This document shows positions 35,989-54,002 of a stretch of 64,000 nt of DNA, in pieces. A program made the position numbers and the translations under genes. The notes beneath the pieces are model-generated. The model did not search any database, had not been told where the DNA came from, and saw nothing but the letters and a program-made list of their open reading frames with translations. The stretch comes from Thalassomonas haliotis. GTDB lineage: Bacteria; Pseudomonadota; Gammaproteobacteria; Enterobacterales; Alteromonadaceae. How positions within the stretch are numbered: position 1 is the stretch's first letter; the number at the start of each line of letters is the position of its first letter. The stretch spans positions 1 through 64,000 of the forward strand of contig NZ_CP059693.1 in the NCBI RefSeq assembly GCF_028657945.1. The letters are read 5' to 3'.

Positions 35989-38900
35989 TTAAACGGTTTC
36001 TTCTGCTGGTTCGTTTGAGGAAAGTGTTTTCAGGTAATGGGTGGGCGAAACACCAAATTTAGCTTTAAATCCACGTCCGAAATTACTGTTAGATGAGAAG
36101 CCGGTAGCGCTGGTAATTTCAGTGACAGACTTCCCTTGTTTGAGTAAGGTCATTGCCTGGTTTAAACGATAATTACGTAAGTGATCCGCCGGGGTTACAT
36201 TGAGCAGCACTTTTAATTTTCGGGTGAGCTGCCGTTCGGTCATATTCAATGCCTGGGCAATAGTGATCACCTTTAACCGCGGATCAGCAATATTTTCAGT
36301 AATTATTTTTTGGTAGCGATCAATAAACAGTTGCTCCGAAGCAAGCCAGTTACTTTTATTTTCATCTGTTATAGGAGTATCACTGCCATTCAAGTTTGAA
36401 CATTCATTGGTCGCAGTATCGCTACCATGTTGCTGAAGCTCTGTCAGTTGATGAGTTTTTTGTTTCTGCTTAAAGCAAACCTGTAGCTGTTTTCTTATGG
36501 TTAATAAGTTTTCTATGCGCAACAGTAAGGCTGTGCTGTCAAAAGGTTTTGTTAAATACTCATCTGCGTTTGCTTGCCAGGCTTTATTCCTATTTTCACT
36601 GTTGCCATTGGCGGTCAATAAAATAATCGGGATATGGCTTGTGGTGAGGTGGCTTTTTAAGTGATTGATAACTTGAAAACCATCTTTATTCGGCATTTTC
36701 AGATCACTGATAATCAGATCAGGGATCAAGTGCTGTGCTTTAAAAACTCCTTGTTGGCCGTCATTTGCGGTATGACATTGATAGCTATCCTGGAGAATAC
36801 TGACCAGATAACTTTGCATCTCTAAATTATCTTCAATAATAAGAATACTCGTCTTTTTGTCATCTCTGGCTTTATCCGCCAGTCCGGTAAAGGGGGTTTT
36901 ACTTTTTAAATCTAGCTGTAACTTTTTAATGTTACTCGTGATGTTGTTTTTCAATAAAAGGCTGTCGGTGGTTAAAGGCGCTGCTGATAGCTGCTTTAAA
37001 TTTTCTTCGGCATCTGTTGCCTGTTTGGCTAAAGGGAGTTCAACGGTAAAAGTGCTGCCAGCCCCCGGCTGACTCTTTACCTGGATTTTGCCGCTATGGC
37101 TATCGATAATTTCTTTTACCAGGGCTAAGCCAATGCCAACCCCTGGCACTGTCCTCTCGTTATCTTCTATTCGAGTGAAACGATCAAAAATAGCGGTTAA
37201 ATCTGTTTCGGCGATACCGCAGCCAAAGTCGGTTACTTCAAAGATAACGCTCGTTACATTATCACTGTGGATGCTTAAAGTTACTACGCCGCCGGTGGCG
37301 CTGAATTTTAGTGCATTAGATAATAAATTTGTTAAAACCTTTGCCAGTGCATCCGGCACCATCACCAGGTGCAATGACTTTGGAATATTATTAGCAACAA
37401 CTAATTCGATTTGTTGTTGCTGAAAATAAGGCTGGAAGGAATTTATTAAAAATTCAACCACCTGGGTGACATTTTGCAAATGCCGGCTTTCTTCATGCTC
37501 GCTCTGTAGGCGGGCAAGCGCCAATATTTGTTCCACCATAGTTAATAAGCGTTGTGCATTTCGATTGATCAGCGCAATGTTCTCTTTGGTATGCTGCTCA
37601 CCTGTCTGCTGCTCAATGGCCGTTCCCGGGGCGAGCATTAATGTCAGCGGGGTACGAAATTCATGGGTGATATTGGCGAAAAACTTTTCTTTAGCCGATG
37701 CGAGGGATAAAGCGGCTTGTTTTTCTTTTTCAGCCAGCTTTTTTTGGTAACTTAAAAAGACTAAGGTCGATAATAGCGCAATGGACAATAAAACATACAA
37801 GCCATAAGCCCACCAGGTTTTCCACGGTGCTGCTTTGACATTAACGGCCAGGTTAATATAGGCAGGACTCCATGCCCCGTTACCGTTTGCCGACTTTACT
37901 TTAAAAATATACTGGCCGGGCGGGATATTGGTATAAGTTGCCCGGTGATGACTACCCGACTCAACCCATTCCTCATCAAAGCCAACTAATTTATATTTAT
38001 ATCGAATACTTTTTTGCGAGCTGTAATTTAAGCCAATAAAGTCGAAAGTAACTAAATGATCCTTGTAATTAAAATCAACGCTGCGCATTTGTTGATAAGG
38101 CTTAAAGCTTGCTAATGGCTGATGAAGTTTCAGTATATTGGTGAGCACCACTTTTGCGGTTTTATTGTTGGTTGATATCGCCTCGGGTGTAAATATATTA
38201 AAACCATTTTTACCGCCAAAAATGAGTTTTCCATAACTGGTTTTCAGTGTTGAGCTAAAAAAGAAATCATAACTTTGCAGGCCATCATTTGGCGTAAAGT
38301 GCTCAAAAATAAGGTTGTCTGGTTTCAGCTTGCTCAGGCCCTTTTTACTGCTTAGCCACAGGTTGTTTTCTTCATCTTGCTGAATACCCAGGATACTGTT
38401 ACTGAGTAGGCCATCTGAAACGGTAATGGTACTAAAGTGATTGATATTGTTGAGGCGGTGCTGTTGCTGCCAGATATTTATGCCGCCGCCTAAAGTACCC
38501 AGCAAAAAATCGCCTTGAGAATTTTCAAAAATAGCAGTGATGGTGTTGCTTGAGAGGCTATTTTTAATATTCTTGTCATGCTGAAAACAATCAATTTCGT
38601 CAGTTTTTTGATTTAACTTCATTAGGCCGCTTTCGCTTGCCAGCCATAATAATCCCTGACCGTCTTGATAAATGTCCAAGATCCTATCGCTGCATAATCC
38701 GCTATTATCGCCTGGGTTTATCCGGTAGTGTTTGAAGGTTTTTCTATCCGGACTTAACCTACTTAACCCGCCTTTATAGCTTGAGATCCAAATATTGTGC
38801 TCATCATCTTCAAAGAGATCGTAAATATTGTCAGCCAGCAATGAATTGGGATTTTCAGCTTGGCGGAAGTAATAGCTCATTTTACCGCTTTGTTTATTAT

Positions 38901-40302
38901 AAACATTAAGCCCTGCGCTGCGGGTGCCTATCCAGATATTGTCTTGATGATCAACGAGTAATGAAATAATTCTCGGATCGCTTAATTGTTCGTTTTGTAA
39001 AAATGGCGTGGTTGAGTTGCTATCCTTGTTGTAAACACTTAAACCGGCTCCATGAGTTGCGATCATAACGGACCCGTCGGCTTGCTCGGCAAAGCGGGTG
39101 ATCACTTTTTCATCGTCTAAATGGTTTTTACTTAACTTAATATGATTAAACTTCAGCTGATCGTTTTTTAATTTATCAAGCCCGGCAATAGTGCCGATCC
39201 AGAGAATAGCCTGTTCGTCTTGATATATCGCAGTGATGCGGTCATGGCTTAAACTGCCGGCTTTATTGCGGGTACTTTTAATGGTTTTGACCACTTGCCG
39301 GTCGGGGCTGAATATATTTAATCCTGCATCTGTGCCTACCCATAATTGTTGCTGTTGATCTTCATGAATAACCTTTATGTTGTAGTTGCTTAATGAGATA
39401 TTTTCGGAAGTGCTTTTTTCTAAATGCTTATCCCCGGGTGTAAAGCGATAATGGCTAAAATTATTGCTCTGGCTGTTGTAGCGATTAAGCCCTCCTTCAT
39501 GGGTACCTACCCACATAATACCTAAATGATCTTTAAAAATAGTTTTTACGCTATTACTGCTTAAACTATATGGGTCCCCGGCATTATTGCTAAGGTTAAC
39601 AAATGTATCTGATTGCGGCGTGAGAATGCTTAATCCGCCACCGTCGGTACCAAGCCAGATTCGGCCTGAACTATCTTCTGCAATACTCCAGATGCTGTCT
39701 GTTAATAAACCCGGGTGATCGGCTGCGCGATACCGCTTAAACTTTATACCTTGCTCGGTTTCAATTAACAGGTTCAAACCGGCATTTGATGTTCCTATCC
39801 ACAGGCGTTGTTGACTGTCAATAAACAAGGCATTGACCCTGTTATCACTTAGGCTATCCGGATCATTTTTATCAAAGGTAAAATGTGAAAACTGATTGGT
39901 CTTTTGATCGAGCAGGTTTAAGCCGCCGCCATATGTGCCAATCCATAGCTGGCCTTTTTCTGTGCCGGTAAGGGCCCTGATATTATTATTTGATAGTGAA
40001 TTCCTATTGCCGGTTTGGTGCTGAAAAGTGACAAAATTTTTGCCGTCAAAACGACTTAGCCCCTCATGAGTCGCAAACCACATAAAGCCGATGTTATCTT
40101 TGTAAATGGCTAAAATACTGTTTTGAACAAGCCCGTGTTCCATTGAATAATTTTCAAAAAAACTTTGTTGCTTATTTGACGGCAGGTAAGAGGGGGTCGC
40201 CGCAATGTTATTGCTGTGAGCGCCATGAATAAGAGAAAAGTAGCTTAAAACACATACTAGGGTTTTTAACAAATACAGCGAAATTTTGTCTAGTTTATGC
40301 AT
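35989..40302 (-). CDS. Hybrid two-component system (propeller sensor, kinase, receiver, AraC regulator)
   Basis: A single-chain sensor and transcription regulator of 1437 residues, like the HTCS proteins of Bacteroidetes. After a signal peptide come about 14 propeller repeats of the type LWIGTxGGGLNxL (residues ~50-720), enough for two seven-bladed propellers, then a Y_Y_Y domain (FDEEWVESGSHHRATYTNIPPG), one membrane helix near 835-858, a HisKA domain with HEFRTPL (His880), an HATPase domain, a receiver with Asp1200 (ISDLKMPNKDG), and a C-terminal AraC-type HTH (ATGFSSNSNFGRGFKAKFGVSP). The periplasmic propellers probably sense an external oligomer. The ligand and targets are unknown; no polysaccharide-utilisation genes are adjacent. 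Confidence 0.93.
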   Translation of the reverse strand: MHKLDKISLYLLKTLVCVLSYFSLIHGAHSNNIAATPSYLPSNKQQSFFENYSMEHGLVQNSILAIYKDNIGFMWFATHEGLSRFDGKNFVTFQHQTGNRNSLSNNNIRALTGTEKGQLWIGTYGGGLNLLDQKTNQFSHFTFDKNDPDSLSDNRVNALFIDSQQRLWIGTSNAGLNLLIETEQGIKFKRYRAADHPGLLTDSIWSIAEDSSGRIWLGTDGGGLSILTPQSDTFVNLSNNAGDPYSLSSNSVKTIFKDHLGIMWVGTHEGGLNRYNSQSNNFSHYRFTPGDKHLEKSTSENISLSNYNIKVIHEDQQQQLWVGTDAGLNIFSPDRQVVKTIKSTRNKAGSLSHDRITAIYQDEQAILWIGTIAGLDKLKNDQLKFNHIKLSKNHLDDEKVITRFAEQADGSVMIATHGAGLSVYNKDSNSTTPFLQNEQLSDPRIISLLVDHQDNIWIGTRSAGLNVYNKQSGKMSYYFRQAENPNSLLADNIYDLFEDDEHNIWISSYKGGLSRLSPDRKTFKHYRINPGDNSGLCSDRILDIYQDGQGLLWLASESGLMKLNQKTDEIDCFQHDKNIKNSLSSNTITAIFENSQGDFLLGTLGGGINIWQQQHRLNNINHFSTITVSDGLLSNSILGIQQDEENNLWLSSKKGLSKLKPDNLIFEHFTPNDGLQSYDFFFSSTLKTSYGKLIFGGKNGFNIFTPEAISTNNKTAKVVLTNILKLHQPLASFKPYQQMRSVDFNYKDHLVTFDFIGLNYSSQKSIRYKYKLVGFDEEWVESGSHHRATYTNIPPGQYIFKVKSANGNGAWSPAYINLAVNVKAAPWKTWWAYGLYVLLSIALLSTLVFLSYQKKLAEKEKQAALSLASAKEKFFANITHEFRTPLTLMLAPGTAIEQQTGEQHTKENIALINRNAQRLLTMVEQILALARLQSEHEESRHLQNVTQVVEFLINSFQPYFQQQQIELVVANNIPKSLHLVMVPDALAKVLTNLLSNALKFSATGGVVTLSIHSDNVTSVIFEVTDFGCGIAETDLTAIFDRFTRIEDNERTVPGVGIGLALVKEIIDSHSGKIQVKSQPGAGSTFTVELPLAKQATDAEENLKQLSAAPLTTDSLLLKNNITSNIKKLQLDLKSKTPFTGLADKARDDKKTSILIIEDNLEMQSYLVSILQDSYQCHTANDGQQGVFKAQHLIPDLIISDLKMPNKDGFQVINHLKSHLTTSHIPIILLTANGNSENRNKAWQANADEYLTKPFDSTALLLRIENLLTIRKQLQVCFKQKQKTHQLTELQQHGSDTATNECSNLNGSDTPITDENKSNWLASEQLFIDRYQKIITENIADPRLKVITIAQALNMTERQLTRKLKVLLNVTPADHLRNYRLNQAMTLLKQGKSVTEITSATGFSSNSNFGRGFKAKFGVSPTHYLKTLSSNEPAEETV

Positions 40303-41115
40303 AGTCCATTAAATAAAACCGTTAGTGACCTCGTGAATGTAGCATTAAATAAAAGAGCAGGGGGGACATAGATGTTACATTGTGTGTTAGTCAAGGTAAG
40401 TGTTTAATATTACTGTTCAAGTTGGGTTTGGTTTTTACCTCGTTTATGGCTCCATCACCGGGATATATCAATTTTCCCTGAGTATGCGTTTTGAAATAAG
40501 TCACTTCTGATGGTGCGAACGTCTTGTTATAAACATTACATGCTTACCAATTCAATTCGTAACCAACAGAAGCATGTTCCACCCATTTAAGGAAAAGGTA
40601 AATCTATAAATTAATGGAACGGTCAAACTATAAGACCATCAATTTGACCGCCTTACGCTGCGCTTCAGGCAGCAAATTATGGTGGCGTTAGCTATCAAAG
40701 CCATATTGGTTTAGTCGTTGCTGGCACTGCTATAGCCAGCGGCCGCACTGTTATGCAATAAACGTTAATTGGCATGTGAATTGATATAAATCGGCGGCGC
40801 GCTAATAGCAATGCAATACCACCTGCTTTTTTGATAACCGTTTGCGGGAAACCGCGTTCTCTATGCGCTCAAAGGATTTGTACAGTTATTAATACAGCTT
40901 TGTAGAAATCCGCATAATTTAAATGCCCACACAGCCTGATTTATCCGCTGATTTGGTCTTTTATTAATAGTGCTATCCAACCGAATAAGGAGAGCACCAC
41001 TTCAATCTTGCTTATCTTTTAACGTTTGCTTTAACAGCAGCAACCAAAGTCGCAACCCCTGAGTGCTAGAACACCCAGAGGTCGCTAACCACAACGAACT
41101 TAACGAGAGTACGTC
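40303..41115. other. Gene-free stretch between the hybrid sensor and symE-like gene
   Basis: About 810 bases with no supported gene on either strand. It presumably carries the promoter of the minus-strand hybrid sensor near 40303-40400 and the symE-like leader near 40980-41115. The middle contains GC-rich fragments interrupted by stops in all frames, which could be decayed coding DNA, but I could not assign them. Confidence 0.45.
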
Positions 41116-41412
41116 ATGGCTGAATATCATCATACGTCAGAGTCTGGCTCGGCAAAAGTAAAATATCCCATATATCGGCAACTTACCGTGCAGGAAACCA
41201 TCTGCGGCACAGCTGCGAAAAGCCGCGGCATAGGCATTAACTATGTGCCGATAAAGCTTGAACCTTGCATTGTGCTCAGGGGGAAATGGCTCAAGCTGGC
41301 CGGTTTTCCTATCGGGCAAAAGATCAGTATTGCAGTAAGCCAAGGAGAAATAGTTATCACACCTCAGCAGCTTGATGTTGCGGTTGATAATAACCAGTCA
41401 ACTGAGAACTAA
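41116..41412 (+). CDS. SymE-family toxin-like protein
   Basis: A 98-residue protein whose second half, IVLRGKWLKLAGFPIGQKIS followed by EGEIVITPQ-like QGEIVITPQ, is the SymE toxin domain (AbrB-like fold). In E. coli SymE is an SOS-induced toxin repressed by the antisense RNA SymR. Here a structured leader with CCTGAGTGCTAGAACACCCAG at 41060-41080 precedes the gene. An antisense RNA cannot be confirmed by eye. A terminator follows at 41425. Toxic activity is inferred from the family only. Confidence 0.82.
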   Translation: MAEYHHTSESGSAKVKYPIYRQLTVQETICGTAAKSRGIGINYVPIKLEPCIVLRGKWLKLAGFPIGQKISIAVSQGEIVITPQQLDVAVDNNQSTEN

Positions 41413-41424
41413 TACCAGACAAAG

Positions 41425-41452
41425 AAAGCCGCAGCTAACGTTGCGGTTTTTT
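41425..41452 (+). terminator. Rho-independent terminator after the symE-like gene
   Basis: CCGCA and TGCGG close a short hairpin followed by a T-run, 13 bases after the stop codon. The rest of the 357-base gap to the next gene (41453-41769) shows no gene. Confidence 0.7.
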
Positions 41453-41748
41453 ATTTAAAGCTCTAATTTTTATATTAATAATAGCTTGTACATCCGAATA
41501 TATTTCTTGCCTGCCTCCAGAATAAGAAGTTGCGTCATCAGCATTTTTCTGGATCTTTTTTAAACCTTATGCATCGTCTCTTCTTGGTATCAGTTGCCTG
41601 GAGGAATTTGTGGCACTTTATTTCGTAAACTAAGGTTATTTGTCACTGAGGTGCAGCAAGCATCAATTTTGTGTCAATGGTGTGTTGCTACCTGGTTAGT
41701 GTTTCAGTCGTTTGCTGTGTTCTGGGACAAGGACAAGTTTAGTTCTGA

Positions 41749-45743
<3,995 letters not shown>

Positions 45744-45790
45744 ATTAGCTTTTATTTCCTGTAATGATCGACATCATTCATTATTTTTAT

Positions 45791-45813
45791 AACGGACTTT
45801 CGGGTCCGTTTTC
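45791..45813 (+). terminator. Rho-independent terminator after the second M4 protease
   Basis: AACGGAC and GTCCGTT form a 7-bp stem with a TTTCGG loop, followed by TTTTC, about 48 bases after the stop. Confidence 0.8.
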
Positions 45814-45983
45814 ATAGTAAATTACTTTTGGCTGATAGTTTTTGATGCTTAAGAGTTATTCCATAGCCGTATATCCATACCACTGTTTAGGCCTTGCCTA
45901 TGTCACTTTTATGACAATTTTGTTCTGTTTTTATACTGTCTGCTCAATATCTCGCCGTTAATGAATTAATTTGAAAAAAGGTG

Positions 45984-46011
45984 TTGACCTCATCAGGAAA
46001 ATGTCTAAAAT
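45984..46011 (+). promoter_or_regulatory. rRNA operon 2 promoter P1
   Basis: TTGACC, 16 bases, TAAAAT, followed by GCGCATC, the same as P1 of operon 1. Similarity between the two operons begins only about 20 bases upstream of this promoter. Confidence 0.8.
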
Positions 46012-46109
46012 GCGCATCCACTTCCACGGGGCAGCCCAACGAAGTGTTTTGATAAGTTTAAGTGATGTAAACATCAGTTAAACAGCCAACAAAACTTTGA
46101 AAAAAGAGG

Positions 46110-46137
46110 TTGACATCAAAACTGAGAAGCGTATCAT
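46110..46137 (+). promoter_or_regulatory. rRNA operon 2 promoter P2
   Basis: TTGACA (46110-46115), 16 bases and TATCAT (46132-46137) with the GCGCATC discriminator. The leader differs from operon 1 in one small hairpin (GTCCTTCGGGAC here, GTTACCTTCGGGTAAC there). Confidence 0.85.
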
Positions 46138-46455
46138 GCGCATCTCGCTTGAGACAAGCACTCAAGCAAAGATGATTAACGAATGCGATTAATCATTGTC
46201 TACCTTGTATAGGGTGGAGTTCTTTAAAAATTAGTTATCATGCAATTTGTGTGGGCACTCACGTTAATGTTGATTTTACATAGTCCTTCGGGACAACTAA
46301 AACACTTAATGATGAATGACACACAAGTACGACTTACTTTTTAGTAAGTAATATTTACGTTTTGATTTTACTTTTTTAAAAGTAGAAACAAAAACGACAG
46401 AATTCATTGAGTCGAGAGCTTGCTTTTTATAAGTGAGTTGTCACAAACGATTTTT

Positions 46456-47997
<1,542 letters not shown>

Positions 47998-48094
47998 TCT
48001 TGAAGTAAAACGCATTAACTTCGACGAAAGTCGTTGAGTGTTCACACAAATTGCACTGATAACAAATTGAAGAAGAATAACCTGTTCTGATAAT

Positions 48095-48170
48095 GGGGCT
48101 ATAGCTCAGCTGGGAGAGCGCCTGCCTTGCACGCAGGAGGTCAGCAGTTCGATCCTGCTTAGCTCCACCA
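48095..48170 (+). tRNA. tRNA-Ala(UGC)
   Basis: 76 bases including the encoded CCA. Acceptor stem GGGGCTA/TAGCTCC, D-loop AGCTCAGCTGGGAGAGC, anticodon TGC within CTTGCAC, T-arm GTTCGATC. It is the first of two tRNAs in the 654-base 16S-23S spacer of operon 2 (47998-48651). Confidence 0.97.
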
Positions 48171-48184
48171 TATTAGACAACGCT

Positions 48185-48261
<77 letters not shown>

Positions 48262-48372
48262 ATTATTCTTCACTCTTTTAAAGAGATGAGAAACCAAACT
48301 TAAAGTGTTCCACTTGAACAAATTAAGTTTGGTTTTTTTAACCAACTTTTTAACCGAATGCGCGTTAAAAAC

Positions 48373-48387
48373 TGTTCTTTAACAATC
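48373..48387 (+). promoter_or_regulatory. boxA antitermination element in spacer 2
   Basis: TGTTCTTTAACAATC, identical to the boxA in the operon 1 spacer, about 265 bases before the 23S gene. Confidence 0.75.
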
Positions 48388-48651
48388 TGGAAAGCTGATA
48401 TATATACCCGATATATATGTGTGGGAAGCGTGTCGCGCGCTAAGCACAATAACGTATATATCGAACCTGATACATGCTTAAGTTCTATAAAAAGTCCTTA
48501 TCATGTATCACGATACGACTCTTTATTAGAGAAGTATCAACTCTTATTCAAGACACTCTATGAGTGCGTGAAAATGTCAGACTTTACAACTTAGTTCGGT
48601 TTAGTCACCGAACAGTTGAGCAGTTTCTTCGGAAACTACTTGGGGTTGTAT

Positions 48652-51542
<2,891 letters not shown>

Positions 51543-51710
51543 ACAACACCCAAGTGGTTTTAAAGATTGTATGTCTGACAAAGAAAAAGATTCACGCATT
51601 ACATAGATTGAATAAGATTGTATATATATCGTCGACAAAAAAGCTTCATCCATGAAGCCTGTCGACATTAGTGCATCCGTGCACGTCGCTTTCCAAGATT
51701 GACTGTTTTT

Positions 51711-51826
51711 GTCTAGCGACAATAGCACTGTGGTACCACCTGATCCCATGCCGAACTCAGAAGTGAAACGCAGTAGCGCCGATGGTAGTGTGGGAGTTCC
51801 CATGTGAGAGTAGGACATTGCTAGAC
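51711..51826 (+). rRNA. 5S ribosomal RNA, operon 2
   Basis: About 116 bases with the core CCATGCCGAACTCAGAAG; helix I is GTCTAGC/GCTAGAC, a paired alternative to GCTTAGC/GCTAAGC of operon 1. The 23S-5S spacer (51543-51710) is 168 bases, longer than the 103 bases in operon 1, and contains extra hairpins such as GCTTCAT/ATGAAGC. Confidence 0.95.
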
Positions 51827-51835
51827 TTCTAATTC

Positions 51836-51863
51836 AAAAAAACCAGCGATTGCTGGTTTTTTG
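51836..51863 (+). terminator. Terminator after 5S of operon 2
   Basis: AAAACCAGC and GCTGGTTTT form a stem around GATT, with As before and Ts after. It ends six bases before tRNA-Tyr. Confidence 0.8.
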
Positions 51864-51869
51864 ATGTCC

Positions 51870-51954
51870 GGAGGGGTTCCCGAGTGGCCAAAGGGATCAG
51901 ACTGTAAATCTGACGGCTCAGCCTTCGGTGGTTCGAATCCACCTCCCTCCACCA
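51870..51954 (+). tRNA. tRNA-Tyr(GUA)
   Basis: 85 bases with a long variable arm and encoded CCA. Acceptor stem GGAGGGG/TCCCTCC (one G-U), anticodon GTA within CTGTAAA, T-loop TTCGAAT. It lies immediately after the hairpin terminator of rRNA operon 2 with no room for its own promoter, so its transcription must depend on read-through. Confidence 0.96.
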
Positions 51955-52069
51955 TCTTTTTTAGGTGTTCACCTAAGTAAATATCCAAATAAATATTTAA
52001 AGATATATTATAAAACAAGCACTTAGCCTTGTGATTCTCTGTGCCTGCCATTTTTGATACCCGGTAATC

Positions 52070-53707
52070 CTATTCCATCATCTGTTCGTATAGTTCGTTA
52101 TATTTCTCTTTTAGTTTTTCAAAGCGAATATAGGCACTGTCACCTTCGACCAGATCATCGAGGGCGCCGATAATGATTTCCGCTTGTTGCAAATGGGCGG
52201 TATTGCCGGGGTTGGTTTCACAGGCAACCAGCAGTACCTGCAACAGGTTAAGTTTAATGCCCTGATGCGTCGGGAACAGCTTAAATGCGTCGTTGAGCTT
52301 CTCTATCGCCAGGGAGTAATTCTTCTCTTTATAGAGGCTGATACCCACTTCCAGTGCTTTTTGTGCTTCTTCCTTGTCATCTTTATTCAGAGGCACGTCT
52401 GAGAACTTATCTACTTCATTCATCAGCTCCAGATCTTCAGGGTATTGCTGACTGAGTATTGCGAGCATAGTTTGGGCCTTGTCTTTTTTGTTAAGTTTGA
52501 CGAAGGACTTGGCAATTTCCACCATGCTGTCGGGGGATATTTCATCCATATTGTCTTCAAGTAAGGTTTCGGCTTTTTGCAACATATCCCGCGCTGAGGT
52601 CTGTTCTTTACTGTTGGTAAATAAACAGGCCGAAAGTAAATGAGACTGGATTTTAAATTCGCTTTTGGTGAATTCCCGGTTCATGACCGCCAGGGCTTTA
52701 AAGGCCTTGGTATTCATTTTTTTGATTTCGTGGGGATCCAACTCTGAAGAATACTCCACCAGGGAGCGGGCAAGTTTTAAGGCATTTTCCGGTTTGTGGT
52801 GAATGGAGTGGTAAGCCAGATCATTGGTTTTTTGATAGGCATCGGTGGCCTTGTCAAAGTGTTCATTCTCAAGGCATAAATCGGCATATTCTTTTAGGCG
52901 CCCGACCGATCTCGGTGAGATCAATAAGGCCCTTTCCAATATCTCTTCGGCTTTTTCGTATTCATGCTGCTTTTGATAAGTTTTCGCCAACCAGTCATAG
53001 GTAGACAGGTAGCGGGGGCTTTCATCAATAACTGCTTTAAAATATTGTTCGGCAACATCGAGTTCGTCTTCCATCAGGGCAATTTTACCCAGACCTATGG
53101 TAGCCCATTGGCAGTTAGGACTGCTTTGTTGTGCCTGGTAAATTTCTTTTGCCTCCTGATACTGCCCCAGTTCGAAGTGCTGCCTGGCTTTAATGCCCAG
53201 GCACTCAGAGCGGTAGGAAAGGCTGCTGCGCAGGGTCAGATCACATAATTCAATGACCTTTTCCGCTTCTTCATTGTCTAGTGCGGTATAAATATTTGCC
53301 ATGGCGCGTTTTTTCAGAAAACAGCGGTGCAGGCGCTTGAGTAATTCACTCATGGCAAACGGCTTGGACAGGTATTCGTCGGGTTTGTGCTCTAATGCCG
53401 CCAACACCATGGCTTGTGAAACTTCGGCGGTGACTATGATCACTATACACTGCCTGGAAATAATATCGTTAACCCGTAATTCTTCCAGGATCTGCTGGCC
53501 GTTTCTCTGGCCTTCACCGAGATCATAACCGAGCAGGATAATGTCGTAGTCCATGTTTTTGCACATGCTGACGACATGGCGTGGATGATGGCTGGTATCG
53601 GCCCGGGCCGCATTCAGACTTTGCGCCAGGTGTTTTAAGGTATCCCTTGACGGTTTGACATTATCAACAATCAAGAAACGTTTGTTTGAGTAATCAACTG
53701 CAGCCAT
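52070..53707 (-). CDS. Response regulator with TPR repeats
   Basis: A CheY-like receiver fused to tetratricopeptide repeats. With the start at 53707 (ATG, AGGAAG upstream) the protein has 545 residues. The receiver is at residues 10-130, with FLIVDN, the probable phospho-acceptor Asp62 in LLGYDLGEG, a Thr in IIVTAEVS and the lysine of YLSKPF. From about residue 140 TPR-like helices run to the C-terminus (for example AKEIYQAQQSSPN, AEEILERALLISPR). A GTG further upstream at 53758 keeps the same frame but has no ribosome site. No kinase is adjacent; the output is probably protein-protein. Confidence 0.88.
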   Translation of the reverse strand: MAAVDYSNKRFLIVDNVKPSRDTLKHLAQSLNAARADTSHHPRHVVSMCKNMDYDIILLGYDLGEGQRNGQQILEELRVNDIISRQCIVIIVTAEVSQAMVLAALEHKPDEYLSKPFAMSELLKRLHRCFLKKRAMANIYTALDNEEAEKVIELCDLTLRSSLSYRSECLGIKARQHFELGQYQEAKEIYQAQQSSPNCQWATIGLGKIALMEDELDVAEQYFKAVIDESPRYLSTYDWLAKTYQKQHEYEKAEEILERALLISPRSVGRLKEYADLCLENEHFDKATDAYQKTNDLAYHSIHHKPENALKLARSLVEYSSELDPHEIKKMNTKAFKALAVMNREFTKSEFKIQSHLLSACLFTNSKEQTSARDMLQKAETLLEDNMDEISPDSMVEIAKSFVKLNKKDKAQTMLAILSQQYPEDLELMNEVDKFSDVPLNKDDKEEAQKALEVGISLYKEKNYSLAIEKLNDAFKLFPTHQGIKLNLLQVLLVACETNPGNTAHLQQAEIIIGALDDLVEGDSAYIRFEKLKEKYNELYEQMME

Positions 53708-54002
53708 GTCTTCCTGGTGCTTTAGCGAAAAGCAATTTAGTGTTGGAATGAATCTCACTCATTGATCTTGAGCTTATGTTTTTAATGATTATATTGTACA
53801 ACTTAATTACATTTAACCAAAACATAAGCGTAAAACAGATATTTTAACCTGATTTTGATAGACATCATCCAATCAAGAAAGCTGATGATTTGGCATTATC
53901 TTATCCGGGCAGTGAGCGCTGATTTCTGTTTGTCTTACTCTTATATAAGCCTATCTGGTTAGTATAGGTGTTAACCGTCTAAAAGATATCGGAGAATTAT
54001 CA

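Noticed and set aside
40620-40780. Possible integron attC site, suggested by GGCGTTAG and an AACGTTAA sequence.
   Set aside because: The required paired core sites (RYYYAAC and GTTRRRY) do not line up and no cassette structure is present.
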